This document shows, one piece after another, positions 7,952-17,125 of a stretch of DNA of 64,000 nt (position 1 is its first letter; every line of letters starts with the position of its first letter). The stretch spans positions 25,643 through 89,642 of the forward strand of contig JAQSXU010000013.1 of NCBI GenBank assembly GCA_029256485.1, given 5' to 3'. A model generated the notes under the pieces. That model ran no database searches and had not been told where the DNA came from. It saw only the letters and a list, made by a program, of their open reading frames with translations. This DNA comes from Clostridiaceae bacterium. GTDB taxonomy: Bacteria; Bacillota_A; Clostridia; Clostridiales; Clostridiaceae. The translations under genes were made by a program, and so were the position numbers.

Positions 7952-9118
7952 CTAGAAGTTAACTTTTTCACCATAATATATTGCAGTGAATAACTTTTTC
8001 ATTTCTTCTTCATTTATTTGTCTTGGATTTGATCCAGTACAAGCATCTGCAATAGCATTATGAGAAACGAAATCAAGATTTGCTTTGAAATCTTCTTCTG
8101 AAATTCCATATTCTTTAAGAGTACATGGAATATTCATGTTTTTATTCATTTCTTTAATCATAGAAGTTAATGAATCAATTAGTTCATCTGTTGTATTTCC
8201 GCTTAACCCTATTCTTCTAGCTATTTCAGCATATCTTTCACCACATGCTTTTTTGTTAAAGTCTATTACATATGGTAAGAAGATAGCATTAGCACATCCG
8301 TGAGGAATATGGAATACAGCACCTGTCTTATGTGCCATACTATGTGTTATTCCAAGCAATGCATTTGAAAATGCCATTCCAGCTAAGCACTGAGCAATAT
8401 GCATTTTATTTCTTGCTTCCTTATCTCCTTCATATGATTTAAGTAATTCGTCTTTGATCATTTCAATTGCATGCATTGCAAGAGGATCACTAAAGTCGGA
8501 TTTTAATCCAGCTACATAAGCTTCAATAGCATGTGTAAGAGCGTCCATACCTGTATGTGCTGTTAATTTTGCAGGCATAGTTTGAGCCAATGCAGGATCA
8601 ATTATTGCTACATCTGGAGTTAAATTAAAATCAGCTAAAGGATATTTTATTTTTGCTTTATAATCAGTTATTACTGAGAAAGCAGTAACTTCTGTAGCCG
8701 TTCCACTTGTTGATGGAATTGCTACAAATTTAGCTTTTTGTCTTAAATCTGGAATTCCAAATGGAATAACAGCCTTTTCAAATGTGAATTCTGGGTATTC
8801 ATAGAATATCCACATAGCTTTAGCAGCATCTATTGGAGATCCTCCACCTATTGATACAATCCAGTCTGGTCCAAATTCTCTCATTACTTTTGCACCATTC
8901 ATAACTGTTTCTACTGATGGATCTGGTTCTACTCCTTCTATTAACTTTACTTCTATTCCAGCTTCTTTTAAGTATTCTTCAACTTTATCTAAAAATCCAA
9001 ACCTTTTCATTGAGCCGCCGCCAACTACTACAACAGCTTTTTTCCCTTTAAGATCTTTTAAGTGTTCCAAGCTATTTTCCCCAAAATAAATATCTCTTGG
9101 TAATGTAAATCTTGACAT
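7952..9118 (-). CDS. Iron-containing alcohol dehydrogenase (butanol dehydrogenase type)
   Basis: 388 residues, closely resembling the clostridial NADPH-dependent butanol dehydrogenase ADH1. The dinucleotide-binding GGGS loops are at 33-36 and 91-94 (SIGGGSPIDAAK), with STSGTATEVT at 136-145. Metal ligands are in the D192-x3-H196 segment (GMDALTHAIEAY), H259/H263 and H273. It reduces aldehydes to ethanol or butanol. The upstream region has a sigma-54 promoter and paired palindromes, and the next gene encodes a sigma-54 activator, so expression is probably switched on by a fermentation signal. Confidence 0.92.
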   Translation of the reverse strand: MSRFTLPRDIYFGENSLEHLKDLKGKKAVVVVGGGSMKRFGFLDKVEEYLKEAGIEVKLIEGVEPDPSVETVMNGAKVMREFGPDWIVSIGGGSPIDAAKAMWIFYEYPEFTFEKAVIPFGIPDLRQKAKFVAIPSTSGTATEVTAFSVITDYKAKIKYPLADFNLTPDVAIIDPALAQTMPAKLTAHTGMDALTHAIEAYVAGLKSDFSDPLAMHAIEMIKDELLKSYEGDKEARNKMHIAQCLAGMAFSNALLGITHSMAHKTGAVFHIPHGCANAIFLPYVIDFNKKACGERYAEIARRIGLSGNTTDELIDSLTSMIKEMNKNMNIPCTLKEYGISEEDFKANLDFVSHNAIADACTGSNPRQINEEEMKKLFTAIYYGEKVNF

Positions 9119-9170
9119 AATAACTCCTCCTTAAGTAATAAAAAATTTATTTGTTTACGTATTATTATGT

Positions 9171-9187
9171 AGCAATTACTATGCCAA
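9171..9187 (-). promoter_or_regulatory. Sigma-54 (-24/-12) promoter of the alcohol dehydrogenase gene
   Basis: On the minus strand TTGGCATAGTAATTGCT has GG and GC elements separated by exactly 10 bp, matching YTGGCACG-N4-TTGCW except at the C/T after TGGCA. It lies about 55 bp upstream of the adh ATG. Confidence 0.85.
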
Positions 9188-9250
9188 TATACAACACAAG
9201 TAAATTCAATGTAAAAAAAATAAATTTTCTCATTGTGAAACAATTGTCAC

Positions 9251-9293
9251 TCTCAAAATGAGATTGTTATTATGTTAACATCTCATTTTGAGA
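9251..9293. promoter_or_regulatory. Paired palindromic activator sites upstream of the sigma-54 promoter
   Basis: Two copies of TCTCA-N3-TGAGA (9251-9263 and 9281-9293) sit with centres 30 bp apart, about three helical turns, and 65-110 bp upstream of the sigma-54 core. That is a typical enhancer position. The copies are reverse complements of each other and could also fold as a 13-bp hairpin that ends the regulator transcript. Binding by the adjacent activator is inferred. Confidence 0.65.
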
Positions 9294-9297
9294 TTTA

Positions 9298-11223
9298 TTA
9301 TAGTTTTATATTATATTTTTTAATTTTTCTATAAATGGTTGCTCTGCTGATATTTAATTTTTCACAGGCTTCCAATATATTTCCATTACAGCAATCCAAT
9401 GTTTTTATAATACTGTTTTTTTCAATATCATCCATAGTTAAAAGAGTATTTTTGCTCTCTTTTGAATTGGTTTTAACTACATAACTTTCATTAAATTCAT
9501 CTTCATCTATGGTGCTTTTTTCACAAAGATAATAAGCTCTTTCTACAACATTTCTTAGCTCCCTAATGTTTCCCGGCCAATCGTAATTTTTTAAATGTTC
9601 AACGTACTCTAAGCTTAAAGATTTATAATTATTAGGATTTTTCAAATTAAGTTTGTATATAAAATAATTAGCCAATGATTCAATGTCATCTTTTCTTTCC
9701 TTCAAAGCTAATAGTTTTATATTCATCACATTCAGCCTATAATATAAGTCACTTCTAAAATTTCTTTTTTCAATTTCATCAGAAAGATTTCTATTTGTTG
9801 CTGCAATTATTCTAACATTTAATTTCTTTTCATAGGTTCCGCCTATTCTTGTTATACTTTTATTGTCCAAAACTCTTAATAGCTTCGACTGCATGTCCAA
9901 AGGCAGCTCTCCTATTTCATCTAAAAATATGCTTCCTCCATTTGCTAATTCAAACTTACCTGGATTTCCTTCACTTAACGCCCCAGTAAAAGCTCCCTTT
10001 TCATATCCAAATAACTCGCTTTCCACTAATTCTCTTGGCAAAGAAGCACAATTTACTGCAACAAATGGTCCACCTGATCTGGAAGAATAATTATGAATTG
10101 CCTGAGCAAATACTTCCTTACCAGTTCCGCTTGGAGCTTCAAGTAATATGGTGCATTCACTCTGAGAAGCCCTTTTTGCAAATTCTATAGTCTTTTTTAC
10201 ATTATAGTTATTTGTTATTATATCTTCAAATGTATAAGATGCTGAATATCCTGCGATTTTGTTTACTACTTTATGAACATATCCTTCTTCCATAAATGTC
10301 ATAACTATTCCCTTAGCTGTATTCCCAATCAAAATTGGAGATGCATTCATACTGCATCTAACTCTTCTGTTCTTAACATAAAATACACAATCAAAATTAT
10401 GATATTCTTGTTCGTTATACATAACCTTACTCCCAAATTCATTGTCCTTTAGGGTATTAGAAATATTTAATTTAAATATTTCACATCTACTTAATTTTAG
10501 TATTTTCTCAGCCATTTTGTTGGCATTTTTTACTTTTAAATTTTCATCCGTAATTATCATTCCATCAGAAATAGAATTGAACGTTAGGTTTAACAGCTTA
10601 CTGGACTTAATTAACGCCATTTGTTTCTGTATAGAGTGCACGGCAGAAACAACCATTCCTAATGTGTGTGGATGTGCTTTGCTATAGTGACCGGACATAT
10701 TTAAACATCCTATAATTTCACCTTTGTCGTTGTGAATAATACAGGCAGAGCAGGTTAAAATATGCCTGTTTCTACAATAGTGTTCTGATCCTACTATTTG
10801 AATTGGCTCGTTTAAAAACAGGGATGTTCCAATTGCATTAGTACCTGCATAATCCTCAGACCAATTAGCACCTAAGTTAAAATTCAGCTTTTCAACATTT
10901 TCCCTTATTTTTTCATCCCCTATAAGCTCCATAATATGTCCCTGCCTATCTGACAAAGCAATAATAAATTCAGATCCAACCACAATTTTTTGCAGACTTT
11001 TCATTATTGGTCTTGAGATACCAATAAGTTCAGAATTCTCCCTTCTTATTTTGGCTATTTTATCAGGAGATATAACTTCAATTTTACCTTGTTCATAATC
11101 TAACCCTTTTTCCCTGCATCTAATCCATGAATTGAGGATTTCTTCTTTCATATTCAGAGGGGTCTCCCCTCTTTCTATAAAACCTTCCCAATTATGCTTA
11201 ATCCTGCCTATATATTGTTCCAT
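9298..11223 (-). CDS. AcoR-like sigma-54-dependent transcriptional activator
   Basis: 641 residues. A GAF-like sensory region (about 60-200, with cysteines in CRNRHILTCSAC) is followed by a PAS-like domain (about 210-315) and an AAA+ domain with Walker A EAPSGTGKE (362-370), the sigma-54-contact loop GAFTGA (410-415) and Walker B IFLDEIGE (432-439). The C-terminus is a Fis-type HTH (ILEACEKLNISRATIYRKI). It almost certainly activates the alcohol dehydrogenase gene immediately downstream, whose promoter is of the sigma-54 type. The effector is unknown; AcoR relatives sense acetoin or aldehydes. Confidence 0.92.
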   Translation of the reverse strand: MEQYIGRIKHNWEGFIERGETPLNMKEEILNSWIRCREKGLDYEQGKIEVISPDKIAKIRRENSELIGISRPIMKSLQKIVVGSEFIIALSDRQGHIMELIGDEKIRENVEKLNFNLGANWSEDYAGTNAIGTSLFLNEPIQIVGSEHYCRNRHILTCSACIIHNDKGEIIGCLNMSGHYSKAHPHTLGMVVSAVHSIQKQMALIKSSKLLNLTFNSISDGMIITDENLKVKNANKMAEKILKLSRCEIFKLNISNTLKDNEFGSKVMYNEQEYHNFDCVFYVKNRRVRCSMNASPILIGNTAKGIVMTFMEEGYVHKVVNKIAGYSASYTFEDIITNNYNVKKTIEFAKRASQSECTILLEAPSGTGKEVFAQAIHNYSSRSGGPFVAVNCASLPRELVESELFGYEKGAFTGALSEGNPGKFELANGGSIFLDEIGELPLDMQSKLLRVLDNKSITRIGGTYEKKLNVRIIAATNRNLSDEIEKRNFRSDLYYRLNVMNIKLLALKERKDDIESLANYFIYKLNLKNPNNYKSLSLEYVEHLKNYDWPGNIRELRNVVERAYYLCEKSTIDEDEFNESYVVKTNSKESKNTLLTMDDIEKNSIIKTLDCCNGNILEACEKLNISRATIYRKIKKYNIKL

Positions 11224-11307
11224 AGTACCTCCGTTAAAATAACAATTTAAACTGTTTTATATAGCAAATATTATATACTATATGCAAAACGTTATCAATC
11301 CAATAAA

Positions 11308-11330
11308 AAAATCCAGCAGAGCTGGATTTT
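11308..11330 (-). terminator. Terminator after degV
   Basis: AAAATCCAGC / GCTGGATTTT with a 3-nt loop runs into TTTTTTATTG on the minus strand. The stem overlaps the degV stop codon. Confidence 0.9.
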
Positions 11331-12204
11331 AATAGTTTCTGTTTTCACTGCCTAAAAAGCATAAAGATATCATTCCCTGACCACAATGTGATCCCATAAT
11401 TAGTCCAAGTTTATTGATAATAACTTCCTTAACGTGAAATTCTTCTTTCATTATTTTTCCCAGGTATTCGGCTTCCTCAGAACAATCACCATGGCTGATG
11501 GCAACAATTGTGTCATGGGGTTTATTCACTTCCTCTTTAAATTTATCCACTAAAAATTTCATTGCCTTTTTTCTTCCTCTGATGTTTGTAGCATGTGTTA
11601 AACTGCCATCTTTTGAAATGCATAGTATTGGATTAATATTAAGAATTGATCCAACAATTGCAGCAGAAGAGGATATCCTCCCCCCTTTTTTTAAATGGTC
11701 AAGATCTGAAACTGCAAACCAATAATTCATTCTTAACATATTTTCCTGTACCCAGGTAACAATAGAATCTTTACTATAGCCTTTATTAAGCATATCATAG
11801 GCATAGTAAACTAAAATTCCCTCACCGATAGACGCACCTTTAGTATCAATTATAGTAATATCAGCATCTTTATATTCTTCTAAAATTATTTTTCTTGCCA
11901 TCACAGCTGAATTATATGTACCGCTGAGAGCAGATGACATAGCAAGATAAATTACCGGGGCCCCCTGTTTTGCATACTTTCTGAATTCCTCTTCAAATCT
12001 AAAAGAATTTATTTGTGAAGTAGAAGGCATTTTCCCTCTGCGTAATTCACCGTAAAATTCATCGTATGTGAATGTTTTTCCAAAATCATCCTCATATTCT
12101 CTGTCGTCAATATGGCATATCAATCCTAAATGTGGAATATGATTTTTTTCAATAAAATCCAGCGGCAAATCACAGCTGGCATCCACTAATATTACTGGTT
12201 TCAT
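11329..12204 (-). CDS. DegV family fatty-acid-binding protein
   Basis: 291 residues with the family signatures VDASCDLP near the N-terminus, MPSTSQI at about 59, AMSSALSGTYNSA at about 88 and LKKGGRIS at about 172. DegV/FakB proteins bind single fatty acids and present them to a FakA-type kinase for exogenous fatty acid activation. No fakA lies here, so the partner is elsewhere. It is a single-gene unit between a terminator and a short intergenic gap. Confidence 0.88.
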   Translation of the reverse strand: MKPVILVDASCDLPLDFIEKNHIPHLGLICHIDDREYEDDFGKTFTYDEFYGELRRGKMPSTSQINSFRFEEEFRKYAKQGAPVIYLAMSSALSGTYNSAVMARKIILEEYKDADITIIDTKGASIGEGILVYYAYDMLNKGYSKDSIVTWVQENMLRMNYWFAVSDLDHLKKGGRISSSAAIVGSILNINPILCISKDGSLTHATNIRGRKKAMKFLVDKFKEEVNKPHDTIVAISHGDCSEEAEYLGKIMKEEFHVKEVIINKLGLIMGSHCGQGMISLCFLGSENRNY

Positions 12205-12348
12205 AACATAATCTCTCCTTTATCTAGCAACCTATAAACCCACGAAGTCCTCTTATTATAATATATAATTATAAATTCTACAATTAATATATTCTATAAC
12301 ACTATTGGTAAGTCCTTTAAAAAGCAAAAATATTTACAATTAATTAAA

Positions 12349-12386
12349 ATAAGATGCTGTTATTATATTACCACAGCACCTTATTA
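12349..12386 (-). terminator. Terminator after spoVR
   Basis: An AAGGTGCTGT.../...ACAGCATCTT imperfect stem follows the spoVR stop on the minus strand and runs into TTATTTTAATT. Confidence 0.75.
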
Positions 12387-12394
12387 ATAAGCTC

Positions 12395-13768
12395 TCACTT
12401 ATTAGTATAAGAAATTTTTTTATTTTCATCACAAACAATTTCCGTATCTCTTTTATCTAATTTAGTCTTTAAAATGACTTTATGCCCCCACAGGTCTACC
12501 ATATATTTCAATGTTTCTATGGCATAATTAATTTTAAGTTCTCTTCCATCATACAAATGCTGAAGGGTTAAAGTTTTATCTGATCTAGACATTTCTATTA
12601 CTCTAATATTTGGTATGCTTCCCATTCCACAATTGTTACTTAATGTATTCCTAATCATTTTCCATCCTTCTTCATCAGCTACTTCATCTACAATAAGCTG
12701 ACTTTCTTTAATTGTATATTGGAATAAATTAAGTTTTTCACATAACTCTTTTGATAAATATTTTCTTAAAAATGATTCATCTCTTTCCATTTGCCTAACT
12801 TCAAATAATTTTTCTTTTCCATATTTCATTTCTATATCTTTGAAAATTTCGAATCCTAAATAATATGGATTTATATTTCCCTCTAACGGTCTTATTACAT
12901 CATTGTGCCGTTTAATAAATTCTAAATGTAATCCTTGCTCCAAATCTAATTTATCCAGAAGAGTAAAGTGCCAATAACTTGCCCATCCTTCATTCATAAT
13001 TTTAGTTTCTATCTGAGGAATAAAATATCCGGTTTCTTCTCTTACAATTTCCACGATATTCTTTTGCCATTCAGTTAATTCTCCATATTTAATAATAAAG
13101 TATAAAATATCTTCCTCAGGTTTTAAAGGTACTTTATTTAAATCTGGCAAGGGCTTATTTTCATTTTTAAATATTGAATTATTATTATGTTCTTGATTTT
13201 TATAGTCCTCTAAAATTTTCTTTTTAGCTTCTTCATCTGTTAATTTTCTTATGCCTACAGCCCTTTTAGTCTGATACCTAAGAGCGTGGGCCGCATTTAA
13301 CATCTTTTCAACCTCTAAATATCCTATGCTGGGATCATTAATATATTCTCTTATTCTATCGGCGTGATTTTTGAAATCTTCCAAAGTATATTTTGCATCG
13401 GTTTCTAGTGAAAATAGCCTGTTATTCTTAAAAAAATCATTATGACCATAAACATGGGCAATTGTTAATATTTGCAGTAATAATGTATTGTCTTTCATTA
13501 AATAGGCTATGCATGGATTTGAGTTAATTACCATTTCATATGGCAAACCCGTAAGATTGTAACTATATAAAGTTTTAAGTTTTTCAAAGGCCTTGCCAAA
13601 ACTCCAATGTGGGTATCTTGTAGGCATTCCCACGTAAACCTCATAAGCCAGCATATCATTATAATTAATTATCTCAAACTCCTGTGGGTAGTAATCTAAT
13701 CCCTGGTCTTTTGCTATTTTCTCTATATCATTATTCCATTTTTCTAAATCCAAAATAGTATAATCCAT
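12395..13768 (-). CDS. spoVR: SpoVR family protein (stage V sporulation protein R)
   Basis: 457 residues, the usual family length. The family blocks HWSFGKAFEK, GLPYEMVINSNPCIAYLM, AHVYGHNDFF and NEGWASYWH are visible. SpoVR is needed for spore cortex formation in Bacillus; its biochemical activity is unknown. It is the last gene of the prkA-yhbH-spoVR cluster, equivalent to yeaG-yeaH-ycgB in enterobacteria, 52 nt after yhbH. Confidence 0.93.
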   Translation of the reverse strand: MDYTILDLEKWNNDIEKIAKDQGLDYYPQEFEIINYNDMLAYEVYVGMPTRYPHWSFGKAFEKLKTLYSYNLTGLPYEMVINSNPCIAYLMKDNTLLLQILTIAHVYGHNDFFKNNRLFSLETDAKYTLEDFKNHADRIREYINDPSIGYLEVEKMLNAAHALRYQTKRAVGIRKLTDEEAKKKILEDYKNQEHNNNSIFKNENKPLPDLNKVPLKPEEDILYFIIKYGELTEWQKNIVEIVREETGYFIPQIETKIMNEGWASYWHFTLLDKLDLEQGLHLEFIKRHNDVIRPLEGNINPYYLGFEIFKDIEMKYGKEKLFEVRQMERDESFLRKYLSKELCEKLNLFQYTIKESQLIVDEVADEEGWKMIRNTLSNNCGMGSIPNIRVIEMSRSDKTLTLQHLYDGRELKINYAIETLKYMVDLWGHKVILKTKLDKRDTEIVCDENKKISYTNK

Positions 13769-13820
13769 TTCAACACCTACCCCGTTTTATAAAATTACTA
13801 TAGAATCTGTTCTTCATTAT

Positions 13821-15029
13821 TTAGCTGTATGAGGATTTTATTTCATTTCTTAACATTTCCTTCAAAGCACTCCACATGTCCTCTTTCTTTTGCATTGTTA
13901 CCGGTACAAAATTATCCATTTTAATTTCGCTTAGGTATCTTTTTTTAATTGTACTGGTGTATCCATAGGTCATTATTTCAGCATATCCAAACAAATTGCA
14001 AAATTTGCATAGCTCTTTGGCTGCATTTATTGCCTTGTCATTATCTTCACTCCAATTATCTCCGTCACTTACATGAAAAGAATATATATTCCATATTTGT
14101 GGGTTGTATTTTTCATTTATTATTTCCAAAGCTTTAATATATCCGCTGGAAATATACGTTCCTCCTGATTCAACCTTATGAAAAAACTCATTTTCAGATA
14201 CAATTTTAGCAACAGTTGAATGAGCAATAAAAACCACTTCCACATTTGTGTATTTTAATTTCACAAATTGATAAAGCATGAAGAAAAATGATCTTGCCAG
14301 GTACTTTTTATTTTGATCCATTGAGGCAGATGTATCCATAATACAAAAAATCACAGCATTATATTCCTTCTTTACTTTTGGCTTAACCTTATAGTATTTT
14401 AAATCATCCTCTTTAAAAGGGAATCTTTCAACAATTCTCCCACTTTCCAAACTATACCCATAAATATTTTTTTTTGAATCATTTTCTTTTAATGCCCTTT
14501 TATATCCCTGTTTTCTTTTCAGCTTTTCAATTACAGTTCTCTTTTTCGCCAGCCTTGGTCTAATACCTTTGTTTTTTAATCCCATTTTCTTTTTAGAACC
14601 TTCGCTGATGATATCAGATAATTTCTTTTTATTCAGGTTGGGTAAATTTAAATCATCAAAAAAATATTCAAATATTTCTTCAATTGTTATTTCTGTTTCA
14701 TAAATGTCCTCTCCTTCTTCATTTCCTGCTCCATTATTACCCTTTTCGCTGCTGCCATCCTGTCCTATGTTATAGATATCTCCTCTTTTTTCATCACCAC
14801 TGCCACTACCCACACCAGTTTTATTTTTCCCATAAACAAATTCATATTCTTTTAAACCTCTTATTGGTATCTTTATCTTTTTATCTTTTGTTTGACCTAT
14901 AATACTTTCTTCAGATAATATATCTACTATATTCTTCTTAATTGAATCCTCAACCAGCTGTCTATGTCTTCTTTTATCTTCAGCTGTCCTGTCATGGTTT
15001 ATAGGATTAAATTCTCTAAAAACTGCCAT
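13821..15029 (-). CDS. yhbH: YhbH/YeaH family (DUF444) sporulation protein
   Basis: The ATG at 15029 is preferred to the upstream in-frame ATG at 15062, because GGAAGG lies 8 nt before it and the product (402 residues) begins like YhbH ([20 protein letters not shown]). A low-complexity acidic and Gly-rich segment (about 80-110) precedes a VWA-like domain with the MIDAS motif DTSASMD. Relatives act with the PrkA/YeaG kinase. Its RBS lies inside the end of prkA, so the two are translationally coupled. Confidence 0.9.
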   Translation of the reverse strand: MAVFREFNPINHDRTAEDKRRHRQLVEDSIKKNIVDILSEESIIGQTKDKKIKIPIRGLKEYEFVYGKNKTGVGSGSGDEKRGDIYNIGQDGSSEKGNNGAGNEEGEDIYETEITIEEIFEYFFDDLNLPNLNKKKLSDIISEGSKKKMGLKNKGIRPRLAKKRTVIEKLKRKQGYKRALKENDSKKNIYGYSLESGRIVERFPFKEDDLKYYKVKPKVKKEYNAVIFCIMDTSASMDQNKKYLARSFFFMLYQFVKLKYTNVEVVFIAHSTVAKIVSENEFFHKVESGGTYISSGYIKALEIINEKYNPQIWNIYSFHVSDGDNWSEDNDKAINAAKELCKFCNLFGYAEIMTYGYTSTIKKRYLSEIKMDNFVPVTMQKKEDMWSALKEMLRNEIKSSYS

Positions 15030-15033
15030 AACA

Positions 15034-16956
15034 TCAATCCTTCCAAAGGTTATTTGCGGCATATTTTAAAATGACATCACAGCAGTGATCACAATATCCT
15101 ACCTTTTTCATCTCTTCAACCATTACATCATATTTTTTATTCTGTTCTTTATCTCTAACCTTAGATTTTGTGATAATTCTAGACATTTCTCTCACTGAAG
15201 CAGTTAGCTTTTTCTCAATTGCTTCTTTTAAAGGCTCATAGGAAGTATAATCCATTTTTCCACCTTTTCTTACCAAATAAAACATATATGAAGTTACATC
15301 ACTTCTAAATCCTTTAGATGAACCTTCCGAAATTCCTATTTGCTCCTCTATAGATCTCATAAACTTTTCATCTGGTTCCAGCTGTTCACCTGTTGATGTA
15401 TCCTTTATTTTAGTTAAATTTACAAATGCTTCTGCATGATCTAAATAATTATTAAAAAGGCTTTCTGCCTGCTCTCTAAAACTGATGATAAACGCCTTTG
15501 TAATCTCCTTTTCAAGTATTTTATTATATTCCTTTCTGATTGTATCCTGCAGTAAAGCAGTGTATTTCTTTTTTATGTCATCCTGGAGATCCATATTTTT
15601 AACCGATTTTATTAGGCTTTCCATTACACTTAATGGATTAATACAATTAAAACTTGATTCTGATAAGGCATTATCTATAGCTTTTATGATAAATCTGGTA
15701 GATATGCCTTCCATTCCTTCTCTTACTCCTGCTTCCTCTCTTAACTCGGTAATATCTATTTTTTTAGTAGTTCCTTTTTCTACAATGTCTTCACCATTAT
15801 AAATTTTCAATTTAGTAAAAAGATCAACCTTGTTAGATGGAAATAATCTGGTTAATATAGCAAACATGGCTGCAATTTCGATAGTATGAGGAGCAATATG
15901 GGATTTATAATTACTTTTCTTTAATATCTTTTCATATATTTTTGTTTCCTCATTTAACTCTAGGCAATATGGAACCTCAACCTTTACTATTCTATCTAAA
16001 ATTGCCTCATTTGTATGATCAGCTTTAAACTTGTTCCATTCTGCCTCATTGGAATGTGCAATAATGGCACCATCAAAATATATCATGGATCCCTTTCCTG
16101 GGGATGGTATAGATTTTTCCTGAGTAGCGGTAATAATTGTATGCAGATACTCTACATCATTTTTAAAAACCTCGATAAATTCCACAGTTCCTCTGTTGCC
16201 AACATTGAATGCTCCGTTTAAAGAAAAGATTCTTGGGTCATCCTCTGCATATAAATCCATTTTGGAAATATCTACAGATCCTACTAATACTGAAGCATCT
16301 TGATTATTAGGATCAACTGGGGGTACAACTCCAATTCCCTTTCTTGACCTAATTGAAAAATCTGTTTTTATAATGGGAAACTTTTCAAATTCCCCGTTGT
16401 ATTCCGTTCTTAATCTGCTTCTACATATAGGGCATAAGTCTCCTTCAATTTGAACTCCTAAATTTTCTTCAAATGTTTTTCTTAAGTGCTTCGGTATAAG
16501 ATGAAGTGGTTCCTCACGCATTGGGCACCCCCTCAATGCATATATTGGATCACTTTTTTCCAATGCCTTTTTAATTGATTCAACAATAGATGATTTTCCA
16601 GATCCAACAGGTCCAACTAAATATAAAATTTGCCTTGACTCTTCTCCCTTCATTGAAGCAGAGTAAAAGAAATTAACTATTTTCATTAAAGTCATATCAA
16701 TACCAAAAAAGTCTTCTCTAAAGAAATTATATTTTTTTATAGTTTCATTTCCATATATTTTTCTTATACGTGGGTTTTCTTCTGGATTTTGTATTTCCAC
16801 ACCTTCATTCATAATTAGGTTGAAGATTCTTTGGTGTGCCAGCATGCTGATGTTTTTATCATTTTTTAACATATCTAAGTATTCTAAGAAAGTTATTTCA
16901 AATTTATCAGACTTTCTTTTTTCCCTATCCTTCTCTATAATGTCTTTAAAATCCAT
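15034..16956 (-). CDS. prkA: PrkA serine protein kinase / AAA+ protein (YeaG type)
   Basis: 640 residues. An N-terminal AAA+ domain has Walker [16 protein letters not shown] (about residue 113); a CPICRSR Cys pair with [12 protein letters not shown] follows; the C-terminal half is kinase-like and ends in a Cys-rich YCDHCCD tail. In Bacillus the gene is sigma-E/K-linked and affects sporulation and protein turnover. It heads the operon with yhbH and spoVR. Upstream at about 17000 an AATACTAT element might be a sporulation-sigma -10, but I could not define a convincing -35. Confidence 0.93.
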   Translation of the reverse strand: MDFKDIIEKDREKRKSDKFEITFLEYLDMLKNDKNISMLAHQRIFNLIMNEGVEIQNPEENPRIRKIYGNETIKKYNFFREDFFGIDMTLMKIVNFFYSASMKGEESRQILYLVGPVGSGKSSIVESIKKALEKSDPIYALRGCPMREEPLHLIPKHLRKTFEENLGVQIEGDLCPICRSRLRTEYNGEFEKFPIIKTDFSIRSRKGIGVVPPVDPNNQDASVLVGSVDISKMDLYAEDDPRIFSLNGAFNVGNRGTVEFIEVFKNDVEYLHTIITATQEKSIPSPGKGSMIYFDGAIIAHSNEAEWNKFKADHTNEAILDRIVKVEVPYCLELNEETKIYEKILKKSNYKSHIAPHTIEIAAMFAILTRLFPSNKVDLFTKLKIYNGEDIVEKGTTKKIDITELREEAGVREGMEGISTRFIIKAIDNALSESSFNCINPLSVMESLIKSVKNMDLQDDIKKKYTALLQDTIRKEYNKILEKEITKAFIISFREQAESLFNNYLDHAEAFVNLTKIKDTSTGEQLEPDEKFMRSIEEQIGISEGSSKGFRSDVTSYMFYLVRKGGKMDYTSYEPLKEAIEKKLTASVREMSRIITKSKVRDKEQNKKYDVMVEEMKKVGYCDHCCDVILKYAANNLWKD

Positions 16957-17093
16957 ATATACCCTCCATAAAATTGATATAATCAGATTTGAAATGTCTT
17001 TATAGTATTTTATTTGCTCATATAAAACTTTAGAACATATAGAACTCTTATAATTTAATATTAAGTATTTATGAAATTTATTGATTTAAATAA

Positions 17094-17119
17094 AAATGAG
17101 GATTTAATAATCCTCATTT
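17094..17119 (-). terminator. Terminator after the VIT/VWA gene
   Basis: AAATGAGGATT / AATCCTCATTT, 4-nt loop, runs into TTTTTATTT on the minus strand. Confidence 0.9.
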
Positions 17120-17125
17120 CTAATT

